A stretch of 64,000 nucleotides of DNA from CAZICM01 sp964537685. Lineage in GTDB: Bacteria; Myxococcota_A; Polyangia; Polyangiales; Polyangiaceae. The stretch spans positions 1 through 64,000 of the forward strand of contig CAZICM010000037.1 in NCBI GenBank assembly GCA_964537685.1. The letters run 5' to 3'. The notes beneath the pieces are model-generated. The model was not told the origin of the DNA. It worked only from the letters and a program-made list of their open reading frames with translations, and did not search any database. The stretch's first letter is position 1. Every line of letters begins with the position of its first letter. A program made the translations under genes and the position numbers. Below are positions 53,727 through 63,471 of the stretch, in pieces.

Positions 53727-54800
53727 GTGACTCAACTCATTTCTCGCGCCGCGCTGATTTTCCTAGGCTTGCTGCTGATGCCCGCCTGCGCGGAAATCCG
53801 TATGGGCGAGCCGAAAACCGTTCAATCGAAAGTCCTGCGCAGAGAACAGCGAGTCGTCGTGAGTTCATCGGATTTTGAGGCGGGCTTTGAGCACAGCGAA
53901 CATGTGATTCATGTGTCCGCGTACTCGACCTGCGATTTGTCTGAAACGCAGCTTGTGCGCAATACCGTGCGCCGCGAAAAAAAGAACGATCTGCTGGCGC
54001 CCGAGGCCGTTCTGCTGGGGTTCGGGCTGATTCCTACGGGTATTGGCATCGGTATTCTGGCCGATTCATCGAATGTGTATCCCAACGATCGCAATTCGAG
54101 GCTCTACAACTCGAGCGGCACGGGAGGAGCGGCGGCGGGCGGGATTATCCTCCTCGCATGGGGCGCGGCGATGATGGTTGTGCCCATGGTCGATATGGTC
54201 CGGACCATCGGCTCCGAGGAGACAGAAACGGAAGCCACCGAGCCGGGAGCGGTAATTCAGCCCAGGGTGCCGTGCCGCGATGCGCCTCCTCCCAAGCCGG
54301 GACTATCGATTAGCGGCCGCACCCCGCGCAATTCGTTTTTCATCGGCAATACCGATTCACAAGGGATGCTTCGGGCCAATTTGGCGCAGGTGATGCCAGC
54401 CAGTGTGTTTGCCAGTGAGCCTCAATTAAATACAGTCGATATTTATGCCAATAACAAAAGATTGGGATCGGTCAATGTGAGCGGATTGGCTCCCGTTGTG
54501 ATGCAATCGATTCCCAACGATAACGACGAACAATTATGGGGAATATCCAATCGTAATGGCTGTGAAGCGAAGCAGGATTGCAGCGGCGTAAAGAAGTATT
54601 TGCAATTGCTGCCCAATGGCAGGCATGCGGGCGAGGCGAGAGCATTGCTGGAGGCGTTGAATCAGGGCTCTTCGCTTCAAGTGGCGGCGCCGGCGATGAC
54701 GCCCGAAGAGAAGGCCAAGTGCGAAAAAGACTGTCAAAAAGGCTGTAAAAAGGCGGATAAAGCCTGCGTGTCGGCATGTGCTGCGGAGAAGTGTCAATGA
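53727..54800 (+). CDS. Lipoprotein with Cys-repeat tail
   Basis: A 357-residue product from GTG 53727. Signal LGLLLMPACAE (lipid Cys near 21). A middle hydrophobic pair (VLLGFGLIPTGIGIGILADS; GGIILLAWGAAMMVVPMVD) may be a membrane hairpin. The C-terminus is a Cys-Lys helical repeat, CEKDCQKGCKKADKACVSAC, with C-x3-C spacing, that could be a disulfide-stapled helical hairpin. Family unknown. The stop overlaps the start of the next small Cys-rich gene (ATGA). Confidence 0.7.
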   Translation: MTQLISRAALIFLGLLLMPACAEIRMGEPKTVQSKVLRREQRVVVSSSDFEAGFEHSEHVIHVSAYSTCDLSETQLVRNTVRREKKNDLLAPEAVLLGFGLIPTGIGIGILADSSNVYPNDRNSRLYNSSGTGGAAAGGIILLAWGAAMMVVPMVDMVRTIGSEETETEATEPGAVIQPRVPCRDAPPPKPGLSISGRTPRNSFFIGNTDSQGMLRANLAQVMPASVFASEPQLNTVDIYANNKRLGSVNVSGLAPVVMQSIPNDNDEQLWGISNRNGCEAKQDCSGVKKYLQLLPNGRHAGEARALLEALNQGSSLQVAAPAMTPEEKAKCEKDCQKGCKKADKACVSACAAEKCQ

Positions 54801-55159
54801 GCGCGGGTCGCTGGGTGGGAATGGGTTGTGTGGGGGCCATGCTGATTGGGCTGGCAATTTTATCGAATGGGTCGTGTTCGCTCTACAATACGGAAGGGCC
54901 GGATGTGAGCTGCGAAGATCTGCAATGCGGCCGAATCAATGCCTGTCAGAATGGGATTATCGCGTCCTGCGGCGATGGCAAAACCATGAAGTTTCATGTG
55001 TGCACCGAGGAGGCGAAGGATATTTGCGGCGAAAGCTGGCAGAAAAAAGGCGAATACAAATGTGAATCTCACGATATTGAATGTGAGGGCTGCCGGCCTG
55101 AGCGTGTGAATGGATGTGGAAATATATCGGGCGGCGGCGGCGCTGATGCCGGTCTTTAG
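54797..55159 (+). CDS. Small Cys-rich exported protein
   Basis: A 120-residue product from the ATG of an ATGA overlap with the previous gene. The signal region is MLIGLAILSNGSCSLYN (lipid Cys likely). Mature Cys are regular: SCEDLQCGRINACQNG, ASCGDG, HVCTEE, ICGESW, KCESHDIECEGC. All are likely disulfide-bonded. It is translationally coupled to the preceding lipoprotein, so the two may act as a pair. Confidence 0.7.
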   Translation: MSAGRWVGMGCVGAMLIGLAILSNGSCSLYNTEGPDVSCEDLQCGRINACQNGIIASCGDGKTMKFHVCTEEAKDICGESWQKKGEYKCESHDIECEGCRPERVNGCGNISGGGGADAGL

Positions 55160-55165
55160 ATAAAT

Positions 55166-55726
55166 TTAGATAATCAGACCGCGCTCGACATGATGGCCCG
55201 CTTCGAGGCTTTCTTCCAGCTTGCGCTGCACCTTTTTCCGAAGCTCGGGCGTGAAGTTAAGCCGAAGCTCGGCCCGGTGAACGCCGGGCATAATCCCATT
55301 TTCTTCGATATGAACCGTCTCAAAATCGTCGTGAGCCCAGGCCGGAGCCGTTTGAGCCGGAGCGCTCATGGTTACGGCTGAAATATCGCTCATCGAACCG
55401 GCCAGCGAGAGCCTCACGCGCATCAAAAAACGGCCCGCACCTCGCCTTTGCCAGCGCTTTCCAATCGCGCCCCAGCACAGATTCAAGGTATTGCCCTCGC
55501 GTTCAAAACCTCCGCAGCCGATGACCGTCCCCGCATGGTCTTCCACCACCAGAAAGAAACTCTTGGGGCTGTCCGCAAAGGCTAAAAATGCCTCGCGTTC
55601 AGCCGGCCTAAAGGCGTCTGGAACATTGCTGTCAAAAATGCCCGTCACGGCATTGCGATCGGCGGCCCGGTAGTGGCGGCAGCGCATGCTGTGCATCGGC
55701 GGTGCTGGAGAATGCATTTCACCCAT
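55166..55726 (-). CDS. GNAT family N-acetyltransferase
   Basis: A 186-residue acetyltransferase. Motif A is GKRWQRRGAGRFLMRVRLSL (R-x-G-x-G acetyl-CoA loop), preceded by the strand FFLVVEDHAGTVIGCGGF. The usual beta-bulge strand is present. Substrate unknown. It ends seven bases after the convergent Cys-rich gene and starts four bases from the end of the M23 peptidase gene upstream on the same strand. Confidence 0.85.
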   Translation of the reverse strand: MGEMHSPAPPMHSMRCRHYRAADRNAVTGIFDSNVPDAFRPAEREAFLAFADSPKSFFLVVEDHAGTVIGCGGFEREGNTLNLCWGAIGKRWQRRGAGRFLMRVRLSLAGSMSDISAVTMSAPAQTAPAWAHDDFETVHIEENGIMPGVHRAELRLNFTPELRKKVQRKLEESLEAGHHVERGLII

Positions 55727-55730
55727 AAAT

Positions 55731-57674
55731 CTACTGTTCGCTGTCGTCTTCTTCCTCGGCAGGGTCGGGCTTGGCTCCGTCCTTGGGCTGGTTTTTGCTG
55801 TCTTTGTTTTCGTCTTTTGAGCTGTTTGAGGGCGGTGGGCCTCCCAGGGCCGCGCCTTGAAGCGATTCGCCGCCTACATCTTCGTCGTCGTCGCCTGTTT
55901 CTTCGGTAAATTGCGAAGGATGTATGCCTGATTCGGCCGAATTGGACGCGCCGGCCGCCGCGGAGCTTGCCGGTTTTGCGCCGTCAGGGGTCTTTTCCCC
56001 GGCTGCAGAAGCCGTTTTGCTCTTCGGCGGTTCGGGCGGAGGCTCGGGCAAAGGAATGGCATCCAATCGTTTATCGAGCTCTTCCTTGAGCGCGGCAAAG
56101 GCGGGCCGGTCCGAAACGGGCATTACCCTTTCGGCATCCATTTGAAGCGTTTCTGGATCGAAGAATTTGCCGTCTTTCTTGGCGCTGAAATGCAAGTGAG
56201 GCGCGGTGGAGCGGCCTGTCGAGCCCACATAGCCCACGAGCTGGCGGGCGCCGACTTTATCGCCGACCTTGATTCCAGGCGCGAATTTAAGCAAATGCGC
56301 ATATCCCGTTTCAACGCCGTTCGGATGGAGAACCGTAACCAAATTGCCGCTTGGGCCGGCCATTCCAACGAATTGAACGGTGCCCCGGTAAACCGAATAC
56401 ACAGGCGTTCCGGCGTTGGCTCCGAAATCCGTGCCATTGTGGGGCATCACTTTTTTCAAAATGGGATGCAATCGCTTTGGATTGAACTTCGATGTAATTG
56501 GAGAGCCGGGGCAAGGCTTTTGCCAGCCACCACCATAGGGTTGTTTGCCTTTTTCATCAAAATAGCCCTTGGATTCCTGGCCATTGAAATAATAAAAGCG
56601 CACGGGTTTGCCCGCGGGATCGGCCGGACGGTATTCCAGCGCGGCGATGCGCTTGTAGCGGGCGAAGAGGCCGAGAGCCGTTTCTTCGACGGCGATGAGC
56701 CTGACGGTGCCTCCTTCTTCAAAGCTTTCGGTGGATAGGCGGCCATTCATCGCATCGTCGAGCGCATTGAGAACGCCGTCTTCCAAGCCTGCCGCCTGAT
56801 ACGAGGCTGTTAGATCGCGGCCCACATAAAACGCGCCGGTGATTTCGTTTTCGGCGAGTTTCATGTCGAGCTGCGCGCCTGTGAGCAGGCCATCGCTGCC
56901 TTCGCGGGCTTGATAAATTTCCGTCGGCGAAACTTCGTATTCAAAGGCGCGGACACGCTGCGAGGTGCGGTCGAGCGCGACGGTAAAGCGGTCTTTGCGG
57001 CCGGTTTTGTCAAACTTCCGGATGCCTTCAAAGGCTTTCATGATGCGGTAAGCCTGCGCCTTGGGGACGCCTTTTTCGCTGAGTGCGTCGACAAAGGAGC
57101 GGCGTTCCATTTTGGATTGGGCGATGGTGACCGATGAATCGCGCTCCATTTCGGAAATACGCCAAGGTCCTGGAATGGCTACGCGCTTGGGCTTTTTGAC
57201 CTCGGGCATTTCGGCCGGAGATTCTTCGCCTTTGCCGGCGGGTGATGCGCTCTTGGATGTGAGCGAGCGTTCATCGCGGACAGGGACAACTTGAATCAGA
57301 AGCGCAATGATGGATGTGATGGTGGCGAGGCCGAAAATACCTCCGAACACGGCGGTCATCCGGGGCGATAAATAGGCGCCCGGGCTTGGGCGGCCGCGGC
57401 TTTCGCCGGCTGGATTGGTGTCGATGGTGCCCGCGCGCGGAATGGGAAGGGGAGCCGCGGGGCCGGCGCTGTTTGGCCCGATGCCCAGCGCGGACATGGC
57501 TCGAGGAGCGGCAGGCGCTCCTTGCTGAGGGCGCAAAAGAGGTTTGGCGCGGACGAGAGGCGCGCTTCGCCCTTCGATATCTTCGCGGGCGGAAAGCGAC
57601 ATTCCCTCGTCGAGCTCGGACGGAGCGGAATCGCCTTTGGAAGGAGCCGCGGATAGGGGAGGCAGCGCGTTCGC
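55731..57674 (-). CDS. M23 metallopeptidase (cell-wall hydrolase) with membrane anchor
   Basis: About 647 residues from ATG 57674. A Pro/Ala-rich cytoplasmic N-terminus precedes a membrane segment (FGGIFGLATITSIIALLIQV near 105-128). In the middle is a LysM/OapA-like region (SEKGVPKAQAYRIMKAFEG). The catalytic M23 domain has HNGTDFG (zinc His/Asp) and HLHFSAKK (HxH) with GNLVTVLHPNGVETGYAHL. It should cut peptidoglycan cross-links in the periplasm. The C-terminal 130 residues are Pro/Lys/Glu-rich and end in an acidic tail. Confidence 0.92.
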   Translation of the reverse strand, partial: ANALPPLSAAPSKGDSAPSELDEGMSLSAREDIEGRSAPLVRAKPLLRPQQGAPAAPRAMSALGIGPNSAGPAAPLPIPRAGTIDTNPAGESRGRPSPGAYLSPRMTAVFGGIFGLATITSIIALLIQVVPVRDERSLTSKSASPAGKGEESPAEMPEVKKPKRVAIPGPWRISEMERDSSVTIAQSKMERRSFVDALSEKGVPKAQAYRIMKAFEGIRKFDKTGRKDRFTVALDRTSQRVRAFEYEVSPTEIYQAREGSDGLLTGAQLDMKLAENEITGAFYVGRDLTASYQAAGLEDGVLNALDDAMNGRLSTESFEEGGTVRLIAVEETALGLFARYKRIAALEYRPADPAGKPVRFYYFNGQESKGYFDEKGKQPYGGGWQKPCPGSPITSKFNPKRLHPILKKVMPHNGTDFGANAGTPVYSVYRGTVQFVGMAGPSGNLVTVLHPNGVETGYAHLLKFAPGIKVGDKVGARQLVGYVGSTGRSTAPHLHFSAKKDGKFFDPETLQMDAERVMPVSDRPAFAALKEELDKRLDAIPLPEPPPEPPKSKTASAAGEKTPDGAKPASSAAAGASNSAESGIHPSQFTEETGDDDEDVGGESLQGAALGGPPPSNSSKDENKDSKNQPKDGAKPDPAEEEDDSEQ

Positions 57675-57763
57675 CATGGTTTTTGGGCCTATCAAATGAA
57701 TGGGCGAAGGGCAACCCTTGGCGTGTGCGCAGCGGCGAATTTATGCGGGGGACAAAAGGCCAG

Positions 57764-58762
57764 CTAGGGGGCGAGGCTTTTTTCGTAGACGATAAATCCG
57801 CTTCGATGCTGAAACCCAAGCTTTTCATTGATGGCGAGCATCGCGGGGTTGTTGTCTTCCACCCATGTGATGATGCGCTTGTAGCCATGGGCCTTGGCAA
57901 AGCGGATGGTTTGAATTTTTAGCGCCATGGCGATGCCCTTTCCCCTGTGCGCCGAAAGAACGCCCGTTGTGTCGTGGTAGAGCGTGGACGGGTCGTCTTC
58001 GTAGCGCTGAAGAATGCATTCGCCGACGTAATCGTTGCCGCTGAGAGCGACAAAACAGCCTTCAATTAAGGCGTCTTTATGGTCGAGCAGGTGCGCGCGG
58101 AATTGCTCGGGCGTCGATTGAGGGTTGGGTTCATCGGGAATCGGAATGTCTTTGGTAATCGCGATATGAAGCTGATGAAGCTTTGAAAACCAATCGGGAT
58201 CGCGCTCCATCAGGCGGGGCAGCGGAAGCACGGAAATGCCTTCTTTTTCCGCGCGCTCTTCGGCCTGCTCGAAGGCCCGGAAATCGAAGTGCCCGGTGCG
58301 CAGCTCGAGCTCCAAGCTTCGCATAACCTCGCCAAAGCCGCGCTTTTTCAGGAAATCGCAGCTTACGGCGTTGCCCTCGCGCGCGCTCATGCGCACGGCC
58401 GTCGCGCCTTTTCCGCTGAGATCGAGCGCGATGCGGTCGTAAATACGGCTGCCGATCCCCTGCGATCGAAACGATGGATTGCATCGAATCGAGCCCCAAT
58501 ACTTGCCGGGATCGAAGCACCAAGGCATGTGGGCGTAATAGCCGTAGCCCGCGATAATCCGCGAATCGGCTTGTTCGGCCACAAAGCGTTTTAGCGTGAA
58601 GAGCGAAGAATCAAATACCCGGTCGAAGCCTCGGAGTTCGGGGGCCGTTTGAGGCTCGAAGCTCAGATATTCTTCATCCGGGGCGAGCGCGTTGATGCGG
58701 GCTACCGCTTCGTAGTCGTACTCGGTTGGTGTGAATTCTCGAATGCAGATTTCATGTGGCAC
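57764..58762 (-). CDS. Tandem GNAT acetyltransferase
   Basis: A 332-residue protein with two GNAT folds. The first has RSQGIGSRIYDRIAL (acetyl-CoA loop) and the second has LSAHRGKGIAMALKIQTIRFA with WVEDNNPAMLAINEKLGF, the typical Asn-x-x-M(A)xxN-x-x-x-GF end. In such double-GNAT proteins usually one site is active and the other binds substrate; the second motif is the more canonical here. Substrate unknown. Confidence 0.9.
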   Translation of the reverse strand: MPHEICIREFTPTEYDYEAVARINALAPDEEYLSFEPQTAPELRGFDRVFDSSLFTLKRFVAEQADSRIIAGYGYYAHMPWCFDPGKYWGSIRCNPSFRSQGIGSRIYDRIALDLSGKGATAVRMSAREGNAVSCDFLKKRGFGEVMRSLELELRTGHFDFRAFEQAEERAEKEGISVLPLPRLMERDPDWFSKLHQLHIAITKDIPIPDEPNPQSTPEQFRAHLLDHKDALIEGCFVALSGNDYVGECILQRYEDDPSTLYHDTTGVLSAHRGKGIAMALKIQTIRFAKAHGYKRIITWVEDNNPAMLAINEKLGFQHRSGFIVYEKSLAP

Positions 58763-58936
58763 AAAATAGATCGTCTCCTTCCCCCACAGCCCCCGGCGAA
58801 AACCAGCTTCCGCCGACGTGGCCCCCCACGCTGCCCCAAGGTGGATAGAAAAGCGCGCGGCCGGAAATGCGGCAAGTTCTGATAGGCTTTGGTGCGCTAT
58901 CGAAGGAGCGTGGCCCGGGTTACGATTGGGGTTCGT

Positions 58937-60493
58937 TTAGGCGCCCACGGGATACACGCGCCTATAATTGGCTTCCAAATCGGTAATGGTGACTTCTACG
59001 ATTCCATGCGGCGTGATGGCATATTGTTCTTGAATAAGAGGGCCTTCGCCGCGCAGGCGCTCGACCGGATAATTGATCAAATCGATATCATTGTACCGGA
59101 GGGTGCGGTCAAAGGGAAAGAGCACATCGTTAAAAGCGGTCATATCGCCATGGGGAACGCCCAGCGCATCGAGCATCGCGCATTCTACAAAGCGATATCG
59201 CCCGATATTGTGGGCCGCCCGGTAAACGCGCTGTTTGATGGGCAATTGTTCGCCGGCTTGAGGCACCCGGGCTTCCCGGTCGAAAATAGGATCGAACACC
59301 ACTTCTGTGCCGCCCCGGCGCTCTCGAAATACACCGAAATGACGGGACAATCGATCGGATAGTTCAAATCCTGCATCATCATCGGCGGCGATGGCCAATC
59401 CGATTGCAATGGCGGCCGAGGGATAGGGCGATCGGTGGACACGGCGGCCAAAACGATCTCTCAATACGCGCGTGATGACGGGCAATGCGCTTGCACCTCC
59501 CACCACATAGATACCCGCGATCTCCGATAGTGTTGCTGCGGCATCGCTGTCTTGGCGGGCGATGACGGGCTCCATGGTTTCGATGGTTTTTTGAACCAAG
59601 GGCGTGCAGGCATCGTAGTAATCGGCGGTAGACAGGGTGATTTCAGGGCGGGGCGCGAGCTCGCCTAGGCTGCTTTCCACGTCGATCATAATGCGGCGCG
59701 AATTGGGATTAAGCCGTTCTTTGGCTTCGCGGCATTGCTCGGCGAGTTTTTGCATGGCCCGTTCAGGCAATTGTTCGCGTTTCAGCTTTGCGCTTTCGAG
59801 AACCAAATCCATCAGCACCGCATCAAAATCGTCGCCGCCCAAGTGGTTTTGGCCCGCGGTCGCGATGGCCGTGTGTTTGCGGCCGTGCAAGTGCACCAGC
59901 GATGCGTCGAATGTCCCGCCGCCCAAGTCGTAAACGACAATATGCTCGCGTTTGGTATTGAGCGTGCGGCCATGGCGATGGGTGTACTCAAAGCCCGCGG
60001 CGGAAGGCTCGTTGAGAAGGGCGCTCACCAAAAATCCGGCCCGTTTAAAGGCATCGAGCGTGACAAATCGCTGGGCGCCGTGGGCATTGGCGGGGGTTGC
60101 GATAACGGCGATCAGCGGCTCTTCGTCTTTTTCGGAGGCGAGCCGGCTTGCGCTTTGAAGAACGGCGTGTTTGAGCGCGCTTAGAAAACCGGTGAGCAAG
60201 TCCAAAATGCTCGTCTGCACGCGGCCGATTTGAACGATGGCATCGGGGCAGGCGCCTGCGCCGGGCGCGGAAAGAACGCGCTTAAACGAGCGGATTTGAG
60301 TGCTGTTCGGGTCTTCTGAGACCTTTAAGGCATCGAAGCCATAGTGGAGATTCCCTTCGTGTTCGGCGACGATGGAAGGGAAATAGTCACAACTGTCACC
60401 ATGTTCATTGGTGAACGAAAGTACGGGATAATTGCCGCGATCGCAGCAGGCGACGACGGTGTGCGTGGTTCCAAAATCAATGCCGAGGCGCAT
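58937..60493 (-). CDS. Hsp70 family protein (YegD-like, short)
   Basis: A 518-residue actin/Hsp70 fold ATPase. Phosphate 1 is LGIDFGTTHTVVACC, phosphate 2 VVYDLGGGTFDASLVHLHG, connect/adenosine part IYVVGGASALPVITRVLRDRFG. It is about 120 residues shorter than DnaK and the C-terminal substrate lid is missing or reduced; the last segment keeps a short beta-domain (YDIDLINYPVERL region). Like YegD it is a non-canonical Hsp70 of unknown client. No co-chaperone is next to it. Confidence 0.9.
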   Translation of the reverse strand: MRLGIDFGTTHTVVACCDRGNYPVLSFTNEHGDSCDYFPSIVAEHEGNLHYGFDALKVSEDPNSTQIRSFKRVLSAPGAGACPDAIVQIGRVQTSILDLLTGFLSALKHAVLQSASRLASEKDEEPLIAVIATPANAHGAQRFVTLDAFKRAGFLVSALLNEPSAAGFEYTHRHGRTLNTKREHIVVYDLGGGTFDASLVHLHGRKHTAIATAGQNHLGGDDFDAVLMDLVLESAKLKREQLPERAMQKLAEQCREAKERLNPNSRRIMIDVESSLGELAPRPEITLSTADYYDACTPLVQKTIETMEPVIARQDSDAAATLSEIAGIYVVGGASALPVITRVLRDRFGRRVHRSPYPSAAIAIGLAIAADDDAGFELSDRLSRHFGVFRERRGGTEVVFDPIFDREARVPQAGEQLPIKQRVYRAAHNIGRYRFVECAMLDALGVPHGDMTAFNDVLFPFDRTLRYNDIDLINYPVERLRGEGPLIQEQYAITPHGIVEVTITDLEANYRRVYPVGA

Positions 60494-60574
60494 TGTTTCC
60501 TTCCTCTTTGTTTGGGCGATGCTGCCATAAAAGGGGCGCGCGCGGCCAATTTCCTTGTGATAACAGAGCTTGTT

Positions 60575-61555
60575 ATGGCTTCACGGAGCTTGAAGATAGG
60601 TGTGGGGGTGGCGCTGGCTTCGCTGGCTTTGGCGGGATTTTTGTTATGGCCGCTGGGCGCGCGGGTGGCCGATGATGCAAGGCCGCCTAGAAAATCGAAT
60701 ACGATCGATTTGTCGGCCTATTCGGACTCGCCTATGCCTCAAGAAAAGAGTCCAATTTCGGTTGCATTTATTCATCATTCGATAGGCGGCCAATGGCTTG
60801 CGCCGCCTGGGCCGGAAAAGGGCGGGAATTGTCTATATGAATCGCATCCCAACGGCGGGGGGCTGCGGGTCTTGCTGGAACAGGCTGGATACCGGGTATA
60901 TGAAGCATCTTATGGGAGTGGATTGGGAGAGCATACGGATTTATTGGATTGGCCGCCCAAGTTTGCACAGGAGATGGACAAGATTCTTCGGCTCAAGCGT
61001 CAGGATACATTGCATGCGGATGGAACGGTCAATCGCATCGTAATGTTTAAGTCTTGTTTTCCGAATAGTTTATTTGTGGGCGAAGGGGTAGAGCCTGGGA
61101 ATGCTGCGGGGCCGGAGCTTACGGTGGCGAATGCAAAGGCGGCGATGCGGCAGGTGCTTGTTTCATTGAAAAAATATCCGGATGTATTGTTTGTATATGT
61201 GACGGCGCCTCCCGCGGCGCCCCGGCTGCCTTCGGAGCCTGTATGGAAATGGCTGTTAAAGAAGGGTTTGGGGCGGGGAATGTCGGTGGAGACGCTTCGG
61301 GAGAGCGGCTTATTGGCAAGAAAATTCAATGATTGGATCAAGTCACCCGATGGATTTCTTTCGGGTTATGATCTAAAAAATGTCGCCGTATTTGATTATT
61401 ATGATGTTTTAACTCAATACGGTGAAAGTGATTTATCGCGATATGCGACGGGGGGCGGCGAGGATAGCCATCCTTCATCGGAGGGGAATCAAAAGGCGGC
61501 GGCGGAGTTTGTGCCTTTTTTAAACCGGGCCGCACGCCGCGCGGGCATTTTTTAA
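60575..61555 (+). CDS. SGNH-hydrolase-like exported protein
   Basis: About 326 residues from ATG 60575 (the frame is open to 60344, inside the Hsp70-like gene). One hydrophobic segment (VGVALASLALAGFLLWPLG) is a signal anchor. The sequence has FIHHSIGGQWLAPP near residue 63, and the C-terminal GGEDSHPSSEGNQ, a plausible DxxH motif of the SGNH/GDSL fold. The usual GDS motif is altered to HHSIGG. Similar proteins are annotated as SGNH hydrolase-like; deacylation is inferred. Confidence 0.65.
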   Translation: MASRSLKIGVGVALASLALAGFLLWPLGARVADDARPPRKSNTIDLSAYSDSPMPQEKSPISVAFIHHSIGGQWLAPPGPEKGGNCLYESHPNGGGLRVLLEQAGYRVYEASYGSGLGEHTDLLDWPPKFAQEMDKILRLKRQDTLHADGTVNRIVMFKSCFPNSLFVGEGVEPGNAAGPELTVANAKAAMRQVLVSLKKYPDVLFVYVTAPPAAPRLPSEPVWKWLLKKGLGRGMSVETLRESGLLARKFNDWIKSPDGFLSGYDLKNVAVFDYYDVLTQYGESDLSRYATGGGEDSHPSSEGNQKAAAEFVPFLNRAARRAGIF

Positions 61556-61617
61556 TTTTTTGGTATAGATCTGGGTTTTGGCTGTATGGAATGAAATAAA
61601 TAAAGTAGGAGCGATAT

Positions 61618-62610
61618 ATGATGAAAATGGCTGTTTGGCTTATGGGTTCGGTGTTTGTGAGTGGGTTGTTGGTATTGGGCTGCGGGGACGAAACAGGCGA
61701 TTCTGGGACGGGTTCGACGCAGGGAAGCGGGAGCAGTTCGAGCGGAGGAGGAAGCGGAGGTTCTGGGTCTGGGATGACGGTGGCCGACAATGTGCCTCAT
61801 TCCTTGGCGGTGGATGCGACGCATGTGTATTGGATTGAGGAGACAACCGGTATTGTGGCGCGGGCGGCCAAAGGGGGAGGCGCGCGCGAAGAGGTGTCCG
61901 GTGGGGATGCCACTTCAAAATGGCTGAATGTGGACGATACATCGGCGTATTGGAATACGAGCACGGCCAATACGGTGATGAAGGCGCCCAAAACGGGAGG
62001 AAAGGCCGATGTGCTGGTGAATATTATGCTCAGTCCAAATGGCGGGCATCATCTGACCCAGGATGCAACACATTTGTATTGGGGAGAAATGGGCGAGATT
62101 ATTCGGGTTCCCAAGGCGGGCGGGAATTATGAAGTGGTGTGGAACGGTTCGGGAAGCGTGGGCGATTTAGCGGTGGATGATAAAAACGTTTATTTTAGCA
62201 ATGGGTTCTTTGTGTATTTCGCGCCGCTTGGATTGATGAATCCGATGGAGATGGGTTTGGGAAGCGGTGAGCTGGAGGCGGCAAAGACGTTTGTATTGAT
62301 GAGTGATACCAATGTATTGGCCTGTGGTGTGACGGCGATGAAGACGACGGTGGTGCGTTCGATTCCAAAGCCGCCCGCGATGGGGATGTTTACGGAGCTC
62401 GGGCAAATTGATGGAGATCCCATTGAAATGGCGGCGGATGCCCAGCATGTGTATTGCGCGACGACGAAGGGAATTTATCGGGTGCCCGCCGCGGGAGGGA
62501 TGCCCGAGCTGATGGTGGATTCGGCGGTGGTGAGCGGTTTTGCCGCGGATGATAAGAATGTGTATTGGGGCGATTCAGAGACAAAGCATATTATGTCGGC
62601 CCCGAAGTAG
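61618..62610 (+). CDS. Beta-propeller lipoprotein
   Basis: A 330-residue product. Signal FVSGLLVLGCGD (lipid Cys near 21), Gly/Ser linker, then repeated blades ending in (D)xxxVYW: AVDATHVYWIEETTG, QDATHLYWGEM, AVDDKNVYFSN, AADDKNVYWGDS, with RVPKAGG/KAPKTGG turns. This is the DUF5050-like propeller widely seen in Myxococcota surface lipoproteins. The role is unknown; binding is inferred. Confidence 0.82.
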   Translation: MMKMAVWLMGSVFVSGLLVLGCGDETGDSGTGSTQGSGSSSSGGGSGGSGSGMTVADNVPHSLAVDATHVYWIEETTGIVARAAKGGGAREEVSGGDATSKWLNVDDTSAYWNTSTANTVMKAPKTGGKADVLVNIMLSPNGGHHLTQDATHLYWGEMGEIIRVPKAGGNYEVVWNGSGSVGDLAVDDKNVYFSNGFFVYFAPLGLMNPMEMGLGSGELEAAKTFVLMSDTNVLACGVTAMKTTVVRSIPKPPAMGMFTELGQIDGDPIEMAADAQHVYCATTKGIYRVPAAGGMPELMVDSAVVSGFAADDKNVYWGDSETKHIMSAPK

Positions 62611-62636
62611 TTCCCCCTCGTTTCAATACAATATAA

Positions 62637-63371
62637 TTAAGATCCAATCCTAACTTTTTTCTTGAGGGCGGCGAGTTCATCGTCGACGGCGCTGCCTCCG
62701 GGCTTCTCGGGCTCGGCGCTTCGCCCTCCACCACCACCGCCGCCCTCCAGAGCGGCAAAGCGGGCCTCGAGGTCCATCGCGGACATCCCGCCTCCGCGAA
62801 TGGCATCGTCGACTTCCCGGGCTGCCGCGACTTCGGCCGCCGCGCCTTCGACCTTTTCCTCCATGCGGCGGAATTCGGCGAATGCGCTTCCTGTTGCCTT
62901 TGCGCCCAAGCCTTCGGCACCGCCTCCGGCGCGGGCTTGCTTCATTTGAGAGGCCAGCGTGCCTTTGCGCGCATTGAGCTCTTCGTATTTGGCCTCCATG
63001 CGTTCCATTTCGGCCTTCATGTTGAGCACGGCAGCCCGCTGTTCGGCTCGCAGCGCCTCGGCCCGGTCGCGTTCGCCGACGACCCGCTTTTTCTGCACCA
63101 AAGCCTCGCGGGCCAGCTTTTCATCGTCGGCCTTCAGCGCGAGTTCGGCGCGCTTCTCCCACTTTTCGGCCTCTTTATCGAGCTCTTCGACCTTCTTGCG
63201 GAGCACTTTTTCGGCCGCCACGCCTTCGACGAGCTCTTTTTTGGCCGCGCCGATTTGGTCTTTCATTTCGGCGACGATTAAATCCAAGGATTTTTTAGGA
63301 TCTTCAGCGCGATCGAGGAGCGCGTTGACGTTGCTGGAAATGACTTTGCCCATTCGGTCGAAGATGCCCAT
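62637..63371 (-). CDS. pspA: PspA/IM30 family protein
   Basis: 244 residues from ATG 63371. The sequence MGIFDRMGKVISSNVNALLDRAEDPKK opens with the PspA amphipathic helix, and the rest is one long coiled coil (EKWEKRAELALKADDEKLAR, MERMEAKYEELNARKGTLAS). PspA/IM30 proteins oligomerise on damaged inner membrane and protect it. The C-terminus is Gly-rich (GGGGGGGRS). The upstream side has phased A-tracts, and no pspB/C genes are adjacent. Confidence 0.9.
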   Translation of the reverse strand: MGIFDRMGKVISSNVNALLDRAEDPKKSLDLIVAEMKDQIGAAKKELVEGVAAEKVLRKKVEELDKEAEKWEKRAELALKADDEKLAREALVQKKRVVGERDRAEALRAEQRAAVLNMKAEMERMEAKYEELNARKGTLASQMKQARAGGGAEGLGAKATGSAFAEFRRMEEKVEGAAAEVAAAREVDDAIRGGGMSAMDLEARFAALEGGGGGGGRSAEPEKPGGSAVDDELAALKKKVRIGS

Positions 63372-63471
63372 GGGCGAAGGGTGCACCGTGTTCTTATCCC
63401 TGTAAAGAGGTCTAAAGAAGCTGGTGCTATGGGGAAGTGGCGCGAAATTGAATGTATTGGCGGGGAATTTG

